Source: Elysia chlorotica (Eukaryota > Mollusca > Gastropoda > Plakobranchidae). Taken from it: a DNA stretch of 64,000 bases. The position numbers and the translations under genes are program-made. The stretch's first letter is position 1; every line of letters starts with the position of its first letter. Below the pieces are notes generated by a model that saw nothing but the letters and a program-made list of their open reading frames with translations, was not told the origin of the DNA and ran no database searches. The stretch lies in the NCBI GenBank assembly GCA_003991915.1, contig RQTK01000288.1, forward strand, positions 1 to 64,000. The letters are read 5' to 3'. Of the stretch, positions 1-12,380 are shown piece by piece.

Positions 1-87
1 AAACCTTAGGTAGCAGGATATGTAGCGGAGGTTGCATTCATTATAAAGTTGTGGCAATTTATGCTTAATTTTTCTGGTGTTTTTCAG

Positions 88-3000
88 GTCTTCAAGAGGA
101 CTTTGAAGCATGGCTGGAGTTGTCTGCACTCAACCTGAAGAGAGCCATCGAGGGTCGGAAGGTCACGGCTAAAGGCTGCGAGTCGACCTGCAAGAACCAG
201 TGCAGCTGCAAGACCAAGACAGACGGTGGCGATGGGGACGAGGCTGCCGAGGCGTGCAGTAGTGACGAAGACAGCGATATAGGGGAGGAGGTATCTACAA
301 CTTTTGACTAAACGATGGAGAGGGCAGCTCATGGCAAATGTGATAGTGATGAATATTCACATAGCTGATGTCTAAATGCCTTACTGCACATGTGGCAATG
401 AAAAAGACGGCAAACACAAAATATCGATGTATTAAGATGTGTGGAGTAGGGGGCAATAAGACAATGACTGCTGTGCTGGTAAAGGTTGCATTGATAAACA
501 AGTCAGTTAAAATCTCGACGTATAGGGTCCTCCTGGGGAACCTAGGAGACGTTGAATCGGAGAGAGGGAGAGAACTCTCTCCCTGGCTCTATAGAGAAGA
601 AAGTCAGTTAAAAGGTTTGTTAAGCACGTTGCGGTGGTAGCATATGCAGTGGCAATTAAGTCTGCAATCTGATCTAAAACTTTATAATTGATGTCATTAT
701 TTCATACAATGTTTTACTCTTTGACCACACTACATGATGTTTAAACCTAAGATGAAAACAATGGCGCTGGTAATGGAGGGTTTATTTCTCTATTTTATCA
801 GTTTGTGTCTGACGAGGATGACGGGGAAGAGGAGAGCACCCCAGGTCAGGGCGGGGCTGATGTCATGGATCTCGAAGATCTGGGCAAAGTGATGCACCAG
901 GCAGTCGTACGTATCAAGCTATTTTCTTGTATTTGTTTATTGCAAAAAATAAAAAGGCTGTTTATCAGTTTGACTGAATTCTTTTTTTTAGATGATTTTA
1001 TGAGGTGAACCACGAATTTCAATAATGTTATTTGATTTGAATGTTTTGATGCCTTTGCTGTTTAAGTGACTCTCAGGTTTATCATTGGGTGGTCGGCTTT
1101 CAGATTATATAGTGTTAACCCAGTGTTCCTTTTTGGAACATTTTAGACAAAACACAATAATGTGATGTGAAGACTAAATTCACTTAAGCTATGAGCTTTG
1201 GTACATTTTTATTCCTGGTTAGAATCTTTAAAACACCATAGAGCATCAGTTTGCGATTATTTCTGAATGTATAGTGTGTGTCCATACCTGTTGTGGATTA
1301 ATGGCGAATACTGCCCTTTTTGCTTGTCAAGGGTTGGGCAATGTAAAAAAAAAAATACAAGGATTTTAATTGCAAAGTACAAACAGTGTCAACAGCTGTG
1401 GCTGCTGTGTATATTTGATTTTCTATTGCTTTCAGCAAGCCAAGCGTCAGAATGGGGTCCATGGATCGGGGGACGGCCCCAGAGAGATGATCACTCCGCT
1501 ACTGAGAGAGTCTCTCGAGAAACAGGGCTACAAGCTGATTGGCTCCCACTCCGGGGTGAAGCTCTGCCGGTGGACAAAGGTGCCGTAGCTTATTGTGAAT
1601 ATCCATGGTACAAATCTAGTTCTAGTCTGATTCAGTTAAGTAGAAGTACAATATTTGCTCAATAGTATCTAGAAACTAAGAGGTGAGCTAATTAAAGAGA
1701 GGTTTTACTCTCTGAATATAATACGATATCTAGCTCGGCAGTCAGTTCCTACATGTATACTACTCTATTAAGCCAATATTGTGTTTGTTTTATCTATAAA
1801 ATCCCAATTGGATATTCATCATAACCACCCAAAGTTTAGAAAATAATGAGCAGACTTAGAAAAAAACACCCAAGAACAAAAGTGGTGTTGTTAAGAGACA
1901 AGTAGTTCATATTGATATTGCACAAACAAACAGGGAGTTAGTCTGAAAAAAGTCCTAACTGAAGAATACTTTTTAAAATAAAAAACACTTACGTTGGAGC
2001 ATCACAAGTTAACTTTCTTTCGCTGGATCCGCAGTCTATGCTGAGAGGCCGGGGCGGGTGCTACAAGCACACGTTCTACGGTATCGAGAGCCACCGGTGT
2101 ATGGAGACCACGCCCAGCCTGGCCTGTGCCAACAAGTGTGTCTTCTGCTGGCGGTGAGTTGTGTGAGTCGCAGGGCTTCCACTGTCAGACTTAGACCTAC
2201 ATACGTCTTGTCGTCTTGGCCAAATCCATTCTCAATAAATTTTAATTCAAGTTGTGTAGTTTCCAATAACAGCATATTGAGTTTTTAGCCCTTCATTTTG
2301 AAGATTCTTAGAATTGCAATGCTTTTTAGAAGCTGTTGATAGTAAAAATCATTTTCAGATAATATTATTATTCAACTGATTAAGGGCTTTAGCATTTTTT
2401 TGCCTTAATTCATTTATTCATACATTAATTTATTAATGATATATAATAAAATTATTTTAGAATGAATTTATTAGTCAATTGTTAAAAGGCTTTGAAATTT
2501 TTGTCTTTAAGTTATATATACATAAGTTTATCAGAGTGGAACAATAGAGTAAAAAAATTGACAATAGGATAATTGCATGTACCTCCCCAAATGGAGTCAC
2601 CCACAATGGATCAAGGCCTAATCCTAGCCAACCAAATTCACCTCTTAGCACTCGCTGTAGGTTTTGTTGACATGTATCTGCGCAATATATGAAACCAACT
2701 CCCAGTGAATGTTGTTCTTGTCTCATTGTACAGTCATCACACCAACCCTGTTGGCACCGAGTGGAAGTGGACGATGGACGAACCGCAAGCCATATTTGAC
2801 GGAGCCTTGAACAACCACACAAAATTGATCAAACAGTTTAAGGGTGATTACATATGAGTGTTTTATAAAAAGTTCCAAGTAGGCCTATACACTCTCTAAC
2901 ATTTTCCCTGCCCCAGTAATGTTATATATATTTTATGTTTTACATATTTATATATATTTAAAAAAAATTTTTTTTCCATATCGGAATGTATTGTTTTAGC

Positions 3001-6000
3001 TATCCTAGACTCGATCATGATGTAAAATGGCACAGCCTAAGTTTATTTCATGTTTAGTATATTATCGCTGAGTAACCAAATGATTCTCTGTAAGTCTTTC
3101 GCGCTTAAACCCACATAATCAAAATTAGTGAAGAGACAAAAATTGTGTCATTTAATTCATGCATGTATACTGTCGTTCAGTTTTTATCAATTTTTATGTC
3201 AATCTAACCAAACATTTTACTTTTTTATTTTTCCTATTTGCTTTTACACATTTAAAAATCTATAATTACAAACCCTATTTATGCAATGTATATAAACAGC
3301 AATTGATTTATTAACAATTTTTAGGTATTATTAGTAATACATTTTTTTAATGTCCTTTCATAATATTTTATATGCAACTGTATTTAATATATACGATCTA
3401 CTTTTAATGTAAATGGACAAAAGTAATTGTTCTTATCTTATCTTATATCAATCAAACTTTTTTCTTTTTCCACCATACAAAGGCGTGCCTGGCGTGAAGG
3501 CGGACCGCTTCGCCGAGGCGATGACCCCCCAGCACTGCGCGCTGTCCCTGGTCGGGGAGCCCATCATGTACCCCCAGATCAACGAGTTTGTCCGACTCCT
3601 CCACGCCCGGCACATCTCGAGCTTCCTCGTCACCAACGCTCAGTTCCCTCAGGAAATCAGGTGCGCTTTTCTCATACTGGCGGTGTTCCTCTATATGTCC
3701 CTCTAGGATTTTTTATTTTTTTATTGCATGACAATTGACATGTACAGATAAATTTCATGTATAGGTTTTGTTAAGGTTACTTAGTGTGTAACACTTAGTG
3801 TGTAACAGTGTGTAAAGCGCTGTGAGATTTTTATTTTTAAATTGGAAAGTGTTTTATGAATATAATTTGTTATGTATTATATTATGTTTTTTCATACTTT
3901 AAATTCAATAGCCATTATATGAAGTTCAGTTTCATTAGGTTTACTTTGTTTCTGAGCTGTGAAATGTGTGAGATAGAACACTCTTCTCTAAGATCTATGA
4001 TTGGCCCATCATTGGTAGATTAGCTAAGATCTGTAAGTGGTCCACCGCTAATAGATTAATTCAAGGCATTCATAGAACACTCTTCTCTAAAAACTGTAAC
4101 TGGCCCAATTAGAAGATTAGTTCAATGTCATTATTATTAGTCTGTGTTCTGCCGAGGGGCATTTTATGGAATGAGGGGGGGGGGGGGGGGGGGGGGGGAG
4201 GAGGCAGCCTTTCATTGAATAGGCTAGTCTTGATCCAAATAATGTAAAAACCAAAACAACGGGGAACATTTTTAAAACTAATTAACTAATTTTGCATAGT
4301 GCAATGTTAAAAAGTTAATGTGTTTTTCTATCCATGCAGAGACTTGTTGCCTGTGACTCAACTCTATGTAAGTGTCGATGCAGCCACTAAAGAGAGCCTG
4401 AAAAAAATAGACAGGTAAAAAAAAAAAGCAGCAAAGAACCTTTTCCTCTATTCAGTAAAAACTGTGTATGTCATTTTAATGCACAGTAATGCCATTTTAA
4501 ATGTAAAGTGGTAAAGGGTAATGAAAAGGTGAAAAGAAAATGTGGCAATTTCTCAGTGAACAGACAATATAGATTCTTCCATAGTCAGTTTATATAATAT
4601 TGTTTATGCTACTTGCAAAGATGACAAAATGGCGGCCAAATTTTTGATCGATCAAATCAGGATTTGAGGGTTTAGAAAGATAATGATAAACTTGAAAGCT
4701 ATTGATTATATTAACCCTCGTTATTCTGACTCTCAACCTGGAATTTACTTCTACGATTATCCTGCAAATGAAAATCTGATAACATGTTTTCATCCCATTC
4801 TTTGAAATGGCCAGACCTCTGTTCAAGGACTTTTGGCAACGATTCATCGACAGTCTGACAGCGCTGAGAGACAAAGGGCAGAGAACTGTGTACAGACTGA
4901 CACTAGTCAAAGCTTTTAACACAGAAGAGCTGGACAACTATGCAAAGCTTGTCTCCCTTGGCAACCCAGACTTCATTGAGGTCAAGGTGAGGACCACTAC
5001 TCTCTCCGCTGTAACGGAGCACTGTGGTGTAATAAATATTCAGTATTGTCTCAAGTCTCTTAAATGGCTTATGGATTTTAATTGTTTTAATGTTCATAAT
5101 GTGAAGAAAGTACATAATGAAAAGAAAGAAAGGCACAAGATATTAAAAAAACGAACAAATTCACATAGGTTACAACAGTAAATGAAAACCAGTCAGAAGT
5201 CTGATGGCTTACTATAATTTACAAAGCAGACAAGTTCAATATTGTTAACATTTTTACATTTGTACAGGGAGTTAGGTATTGTGGAGAGAGCATTGTTGAT
5301 TACAATAGCATATTTGTACAGGGAGTTACGTATGGTTACAAATTAACATTTTTACATTTGTACAGGGAGTTACGTATGGTTACAAATTAACATTTTTACC
5401 ATGCAGAATGTTCCATGGCACGAGGAGGTCGTGAACTTTGTCAAGGAGCTCGAGGCTCGGCTTCCCGACTACGAACTCGCCTCGGAGCATGAGCACTCGA
5501 ACTGCTTGCTTCTGGCGCACAACAAGGTGAGACACGGCACACACACACACACACTCACACACACACACACACACACTGTCAGCTGAAGGAAAATTCTTAA
5601 GCTGTGTGACATTTAGGGGAAGGAGGGGGGGGGGCTGCAACCAAGGAAGAGTTTTGTATGGCTTATATTCTTTCATAGTTAAAATTAGTACAGGTTGCAG
5701 TAAAGTTATATTCTTTACTTTTAGTGTTATATAAAACAAAGTTAAAGGATATTTTAGAAAATACAATGCCCAACAATACAGTCTCCAATGTTTTTGGGAC
5801 AATCAATTTCTTGTTTCTTTGACATTACTTCTGTCCATTATATTTTTTTTCTATGTATTTGTTACCTGCTTTGTAATCTGAAACCAACATTTATCACAAA
5901 AAGCTCCAAGATTCATTAGATCTTGTTGGCTTCTGTAACTTTGATTTGAAACTGTGGATGATCAATTTAATGACATAGACTTAACCATGTTTATAGACTA

Positions 6001-6513
6001 AACAATCTTTTATACAGATATGAAAGAGGAAGAAAAATGTTGCGTATTGAAGAGTGATTTCCATTCCCAGAGTAAGGGACACAATGTTGTTCTTTTCCCC
6101 CTCTTATCAACCCATAAAGCATAGATGGGGATGATCTTCAAAATTTATCTTAAAGTGTAAAGACCTGTTACATGATTGAAAAGTAAGTTAGAAATGTTTG
6201 CCTGTACAATGATTTTGTTTTACCTTTTCTTTGATTTCTCGGATCAGTTCAAACGTGACGGTGCCTGAACAATAATTTTGTTTTACTTTTCTTTGATTTC
6301 TCGGATCAGTTCAAACGCGACGGCCAGTGGTGGACATGGATTGATTACCCGAAGTTCCACGAGCTGTGGCGTAAATATGACGCAAGTGGAGGCCAGCAAA
6401 CTTTTTCTTCCTCTGACTACATGGCCCCCACCCCACACTGGGCTGTGTTTGGTGCTGCCGAGCAAGGCTTTGATCCTGCGGAGACGAGATTCTACAGAAA
6501 CAAGAAGGCCTAA
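88..6513 (+). CDS. TYW1: TYW1, tRNA wybutosine-synthesising radical SAM enzyme (3' part of gene)
   Basis: TYW1 condenses N1-methylguanosine-37 of tRNA-Phe with pyruvate to form the tricyclic base of wybutosine. Exons read from GT..AG junctions with compatible phase: 88-290, 802-906, 1436-1579, 2035-2153, 2734-2843, 3483-3660, 4340-4414, 4815-4986, 5407-5526, 6310-6513 (TAA 6511-6513). Seen: an acidic linker (exons 1-2), [15 protein letters not shown], then the radical-SAM cluster motif CANKCVFC (CxxxCxxC) in 2035-2153, followed by [72 protein letters not shown] and a terminal [14 protein letters not shown] domain, all typical of TYW1. The N-terminal flavodoxin-like FMN domain and start codon lie upstream of the window. 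The short segment normally reading GVTYCGES plus about 8 residues, between 4986 and 5407, is not cleanly present (separate entry). Family assignment is very secure; splice sites are by eye. Confidence 0.95.
4175..4198 (+). repeat. G24 homopolymer in TYW1 intron
   Basis: An uninterrupted run of 24 G on the + (transcribed-sense) strand, about 140 bp upstream of the exon at 4340. Such a tract can form G-quadruplexes in DNA or pre-mRNA; length is probably unstable and may be miscounted by sequencing. Confidence 0.9.
5258..5406 (+). repeat. Triplicated splice-acceptor segment where the TYW1 GVTYCGES exon should be
   Basis: Three copies of a segment beginning TTTGTACAGGGAGTTA occur at about 5259, 5313 and 5357 (spacing 54 then 44 bp), before the acceptor ATGCAG of the exon at 5407. 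Only the first copy continues into recognisable coding sequence: 5268-5291 reads GVRYCGES, close to the conserved TYW1 motif GVTYCGES, then diverges. Copies 2 and 3 lose the motif after GVTYG. No convincing donor closes the first copy. Either a micro-exon is damaged or unrecognisable here, or the assembly has collapsed or garbled it. Confidence 0.7.
5539..5576. repeat. (CA)n microsatellite
   Basis: A (CA)n run interrupted once, starting about 12 bp after the donor of the TYW1 exon that ends at 5526. It lies inside the intron and does not touch the GT. Confidence 0.9.
6208..6331 (+). repeat. Tandem duplication of the last TYW1 intron acceptor
   Basis: A 62-bp unit holding a pyrimidine tract, GATTTCTCGGATCAG and the first exon bases TTCAAACG is present twice. 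The acceptor AGs end at 6247 and 6309. The downstream copy leads into [13 protein letters not shown], the real TYW1 exon. The upstream copy reads FKRDGA and then stop, so it is a decoy. Two near-identical acceptors 62 bp apart could compete; use of the first would truncate the protein before its C-terminal domain. Confidence 0.85.
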
Positions 6514-6564
6514 CTGCCATTCACGGGTCCAATAATCATAAATTGTGCAGCGCCTCCCTCCAAA

Positions 6565-6582
6565 AATAAAGTAATGAATAAA
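6565..6582 (+). promoter_or_regulatory. Candidate TYW1 polyadenylation signals
   Basis: AATAAA occurs at 6565-6570 and again at 6577-6582, 52 and 64 bp after the TYW1 stop. They are plausible poly(A) signals giving a very short 3'UTR. The sequence is AT-rich, so chance occurrence is possible. Confidence 0.5.
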
Positions 6583-6599
6583 AAAATGGAAGCATTTCA

Positions 6600-9206
6600 T
6601 GCATATCCAAGTTCCTAAACCAAGATGAGATTGTGTAGAACCATAAAGTAGCGAGAGGCTGTCAACTTGATGAATAATACCGGCTTTATAGATTCCGTGT
6701 AATGGGTCAAGTTTGGTTTATTACCTTATGTTCTATCCCTTAACCTTTTCGCATCACCCCTTACACTCGTGTGCGCATTGATATGATCTTGTATTGATCT
6801 GCACACCTTCCATTTAACAAAAATTAAAAATATTAAGTTTTTATGTTTACAAATGTTTGAAAATTCCCCAAAATAGTACACACACAAAGAATGGGCCTTG
6901 AATCATGTGATTTGCAAAGGTCAAGTTTTTCAAAGAATCCTTATTGTATTTGTAGTGACTAAGAGTTAGGTTTTATAATTAGATTTGCCCATGGGGCCTC
7001 TCACTAAAAAAAAAATCCAACTAAAACAGGAAGTCTTTTAGTTGTCTTGAATAGTATTTATAAACTTTTGGCTTTATTCTGAAAGCAGTGGTTCTATTTT
7101 TAATCATAATTACTGGAGATATCTAGAATGTTGTTTCTGCACAAGTTTAAATGAAAGGCATTTATAATTAATAAAAAAAAAAAATCCACATCTTAAATAT
7201 TCTTGTCATGCATGCATAATACTTGACTATAGGCACCTTTGTCAAAACCCTCATCCACAGTGTTTAATTAAGGCTCATAACTTAATACGTTTCATGCTTT
7301 GCGCTCATCCACTATCTCTTATTCACTGTTTGTTTGGGATTTTGGACAGCGTTTTCATTTTCCCCGGGAAGTGTAAAACGAGTAAATCTGTTTTTGGCGT
7401 TGCCAGATTGTACTTGATTTACTATTTGTCTCAACATTAAAGTCCAAGTACATCAGTTTTTAATACTTTTTCCAGGCTTTCTCTTGGGTTGAAAGGCTTT
7501 ACTATTGCACTTCCACCAACCCAGGAGTGGCAGAGGGCCTTTGATCTCTGGCTAACCCTTAAGATTGCCAAACAGGCCAGTTTAATTATCGTAACACCAC
7601 AGAATGAGCCATGGGTGGTGCTGATCAGCCCTGTGATACCTATAGGGTTAAAAAGCAAAGACTTGAAATGGTCCCAGTTGTTATTGTTCAAGATTTGCAA
7701 TTTAGTTCGTTTTTAAGGTTGATGCTGTCAAGCAGAGCATTGTTATTGTTTTTTTTGTGTGTGAGAATCTTGTGTAACTTGTCAGGGTTTTATTGTTGTT
7801 GTTTAATTCAGTAGCAGCTTCACAGAGAAGAGGTGTTATGATGTTTGCTGCATTTGTTTGTTTTAATGTGAAATATATCAAGCTTGTTGGCCATGGATTT
7901 GTTGGCTGTTACATGAATGTATATTAGATGTTGATTCTGAGGTTCGTTAAATATATGAATTCATGCGGTCCAGGGATGTGAAAATGGGGAAAAAATAAAA
8001 ATTGAAATATTCCTTGTTGTTTTCCTTTAATTGTTGATTACTTGTATTACATGCTGTTCATTTGTTATTTATTTCCATAGGAAGAAGAAAAAAAAGATTA
8101 AGCATAGTCACAAATACACACACAATTGAAAAAAGTCTTCTTTTATTAGGAATATTTATTCAAGAGCTTATTGAACAACAAATAAATAGGCTTTGATTTG
8201 TATCCATTTTCATTGTGGCATACACAAACTATTAAGCTAAACATGAGTGACAAATATTACAACTTAAAATGTGGATATTCGTTTATTCAATTTAGTGATA
8301 GCCTCATTTCACAACTTTTGCGAAGGCTAGAGGATTGAAGTTGACTTTTAATTTAAAAAAAACAAAACAGGATTTGAAGATTTAGTTAGCAGCATTGCTT
8401 TTAATTTCTGAAACTAATGGAAGAGGAAAAAAAGGCAGGGACAATTACATGTAATAGGGCTTTAATTTTGAACTCATTTTCAGATTCTATGTGGCTTGAG
8501 CTATATCTAATGCATTGAAAAATAAGAATAAGAAAAAAAATGGTAATCCTTTCTTGGTGGACAATGGCAGCTTTTCATAACTCTCAAGTCCTTATTGCCA
8601 AAATGGCTGTGACCTTCCCCTGTGATATGTTTTGGGTATAATATTGTAGCGTTCCCGAGGGATACTTCAACATTTTAAATAAGTACTACATTATTTGTAG
8701 AAAAAACATTTTTTGGCTCTTAAAATATATCATTGAAATAATTTATATTAATCCAAATAAGAGGTTAAATTAGAAAAGCAAATCATACTTTATATGTAAA
8801 ATAATAGAGAGATCTCAATTCACTTTGAATGCAATACTGATACATAGAATAAATAATTTACACACATTGGTGAGCATTAAAAAAGCTCCACATCTATCGT
8901 GAACAAGTGGAATATCTGATGTAATTATATATAAATCTTTGAGGACTCACATCCACAGCAACTCAAAAAAGAAAATCTACCCAGTGCAACACAACTCTAT
9001 GTGCTCCCTATAATATTTTAGTCAATTTTTTAAAAATCAATAAAAAATTTGAATATCATCTCCAATCTAAAAACTAAAGAAAAACAAGCATAAACCACAG
9101 AGTTGGTCATATTATAATTATAATAAATATACCCCTGTCATTATTTTAGGAGACTCTGAAACAGAAGTAAAAGACTTGCAAATAAGTGAAGACTGTGAAA
9201 CCAGTA
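6600..9206. other. AT-rich region downstream of TYW1
   Basis: No gene, RNA or clear transposon recognised. TTAACCTTTTCGCATCA at about 6738 resembles the piggyBac-like termini seen elsewhere in the window, but no partner end was found. AATAAA-type motifs on the minus strand near 8144-8165 could end a long phosphatase 3'UTR; this is speculative. Confidence 0.5.
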
Positions 9207-9629
9207 CAGTGCAGTCCACTTAATTACGACATCTGATAATTCAAAAGTTCCCTTAATTGGACATAGTCCTGAATAAATCCCTTTAAATTGCTTCTTGCAT
9301 ATTTTGCTTCATCCGACAGTTTTCTGGTTCATATCTTTTACTTTGACATGTTTCTAACCCAAGATGACATAAATACACATTAAAAAAAAAACAAACAACG
9401 CAGGTATATGTGTCTGCATTAGACTGATATATAACATTGCAAAAATTAATAAACTGTACAGGCTAAACAAGCCAATGCATGGTGCACAAAAAACACCAAT
9501 CTAGACAAACAGCCAAGCCACTTCAGCTTTGGCACTCCCTTAAAATACCTAATTATACTCATCTTCTAATTCGATATGAAAGTTCTGGCCCCCGTGTAAA
9601 TGTAATGTCGAATTATCAGGTATGCACTG
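9207..9629. mobile_element. pogo/Tigger-like non-autonomous DNA element (MITE), about 423 bp
   Basis: The left end CAGTGCAGTCCACTTAATTA and the right end, read in reverse complement as CAGTGCATACCTGATAATTC, form imperfect terminal inverted repeats. A TA dinucleotide flanks each side (9205-9206 and 9630-9631), as expected for the Tc1/mariner-pogo superfamily. Both ends carry AATTCGA/AATTCAA-like blocks typical of Tigger-type termini. There is no transposase frame inside. The family name is inferred from the ends; internal sequence is not recognised. Confidence 0.65.
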
Positions 9630-9631
9630 TA

Positions 9632-12296
9632 TATTGTGCACCAAAATTGCGTGCCTGAATTAAAAATCAATGTTAATGGCGCAGAAACTGAATGCTTAAA
9701 TACCGGTATTCCACAAAATAGGAATCCAGTGGATTTTTCCCCAAAGTTAAATAATAAGTAAAATTTTACTCTTGTGGAATGGCTGGATGGTAACGCGACT
9801 ATGAAATGAGCAAACAACACATTTTGATTTGCACTGCTTTTTTGCGTTCACCCTGTTGTGTTAGTCTTAATTTGATCAATAAATAATATATTGTAATGAT
9901 AAACATCTTGAGATCCAAAGGAGGCGACCCTGTTAACAGTATGTAAAAAAATAATGTGGATGTGATGGGTGCAGGCCAGCACAGACAACAGTAGACTAGA
10001 TATATGAACTGTAACACAATTACATAATTATATGAACTGTAACACAAGTACATAATTATATTAACTGTAACACAAGTACACAATTATATTAACTGTAACA
10101 ACACAGTGGACACTTGACAAGTCGATCTACGGGTAATGCATCTAAAAACATCAACATATTTGTGAGAAAAAATCAAGCTGTGGGTCCTTTTTTATAATAG
10201 ACTAAAAAAGAATTCACAAAGGAGATCGCCTGGGAAAAGTGCAGGTCAAGTGAAAATTAAAAAGCCCACTCTGAGAACTGCATCATTTTTATAATTTTTG
10301 TAACTTCTGGCGCAGAATTTAATTTGTTTCCAAGTCAGACAGGTATGTAAATGATACAAAAATACAAAGGGTAGACTTTTTACTGAGGAAAATGGAAAGC
10401 TTTGTAAAAAATAGTCAGGAATGGTGTGTAGGAATGAGAGGCGAAAACAAACACAGCGTGATCTGATCTCAATATTGATAGAATTACTTAAAGTAACACA
10501 AAAGGCTGTAAAGTTTGATTTTCATATCGAAACACCACTTGAAAACATGTACTATATAAGTTATAATTCAGATATACCCTGAGCAAATGAAAGATGGACT
10601 AAACAAATTATAATTTTTCACCCAAGGCATGCAGCTTAGGCTGATATACAACCTCATCTTGCTCTCATCATTTAACCTTGGTTCTTTTCATTTTTTCATG
10701 AAAAATACTGTAAACTTTTTAAACCTCAACTTGAATTCATTTTAAGTACTTCCAGGGTATAATTATAGTGAGAAGAAAAAACATTCTAGCACATTGTATG
10801 CCTTCTGAACTAGAGATCTCGCATGTCAATTTCCAGTCCAAATCTAAAGTCCTAACAAACTTTACCCTTATTTGGTGTAGCAACACATTGGTAATATAAT
10901 CAGAGAGATCATTTTGGCAAGTAAATTTCCAGAGAGACCTTATCACATAAAATAGATCTGTTGCATTTTTTTTTACAAAGGCAGATAAAAAAAAAACGGG
11001 AAAGGCAAAGAATTTTTAAGATCCAAAGACATACAGGAAAAAACTGGTTACAGTCATTCTTTTGTAGAATTTAAAAATAAGTTGAAGAATAAAAGTAAAA
11101 ACACTGACACCAGCCTGGTGTGAGAGTTGGAATATCAAACAGTGAAATAAAACTTAGTCTTACGACATTTGTGGATAAAAATCCTGAGTAAAAGTAAATT
11201 ATGTTCAAAGTGAAGAAAAAAAATCTCAGATCCAGAAGCCAAACATTGTCAAATCTAATTACAAAGATGTTAAAACCGAAGCATGAGCATCTCCCCCGCC
11301 CGACTCCCTACACATGTGGACACACACACACACTTTTTTTTCTCTCTGAAACCCCTCTCTTGGACACATTACATGTGAATCAGATATTCATAGATTCAAG
11401 TATACAAAATAAGACAAAAGTTTTGTTATTTTGAACGCAATGCTGAGATATCACACACAGTGTGGGAATGTAGTTATGGTAAAAAGGGTGGGAGGTGGGG
11501 TCCAGTTGCGCCCTTTGGCAATAAAGCAATAAAATCACAGTAAGAAGATTTCAATACTAGTATTGAAAAAATGATATGTGACATGGAGCGGCTTGATTGC
11601 AAACTCGGGTTGTAAAACAGGAGTGTGAATGGCAAGATGGAATTTGTAATTAAAAAAGAAACAAATAAATAAATAAATAAATAAACTGATAAAATTGGTG
11701 GCCTTCAGAGAGAGACCACAGATGACAAAAAGAAATAATGAGATAAACAATAACTAATAAGCTTGGGGAATGTTTAAGGGAATCGTTTTAATTGCTGGAA
11801 CAGTTGAATGGACTAATGGATAACATAAATACTATTGAATGGTTGTATGCTCTGTTTTGATTTAAGCATTTTCTTCCACTAATAATATCTTGTTTTGATT
11901 GATGGTATATAAAGCGGACATATATTAAAATTAGATAATCTTGATTTTAAAATGTCTTCGATTTGGACTCAGAATAATCTTTACTTAAACTATGTTCCAG
12001 CGAAAATCAAATAACTAAATGAAGTACCGGGTACATATATAAATATATGTAATATATATTAAAAAAAAATAATTGATATATAAAATGTGATTCAGCAGCT
12101 AACATAATACATTCTAGTTACTAAGTAGTACACAAAACTAAATATTAAGAGCAAAAAAAAAACCTCCCCAAAAAATATTGATTTAAAATCATGTCACTAA
12201 TCAATCAAATAAAATTGCTTGCAAAACGAAGTCATGGCTAATATCATAAAGATAACATAATTCTATTGAACTACTGTATCTGCAATGCTTGTCAAC
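9632..12296. other. AT-rich region, possible long phosphatase 3'UTR or intergenic
   Basis: No coding sequence recognised. Contains a short tandem repeat at about 10003-10100: four copies of a roughly 30-bp unit built on AACTGTAACACAAGTACATA. The region lies between two convergent genes, so part may be 3'UTR of the minus-strand phosphatase. Confidence 0.5.
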
Positions 12297-12380
12297 TCCT
12301 CATTGAAACACCATCCGCTCAAAGTTGTGACACATGTTCTAGTCCAACGCCTCATTGCAGCACCTTCCAGTTGAAATCAT
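12297..12380 (-). repeat. Diverged duplication of the phosphatase stop-codon region
   Basis: CCTCATTGCAGCACCTTCCA (12350-12369; minus-strand reading ends with WKVLQ-stop) is echoed 54 bp away as CCTCATTGAAACACCATCC at about 12297. The second copy is non-coding and lies just after the stop. It is diverged, so older than the neighbouring splice-acceptor array. Confidence 0.5.
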
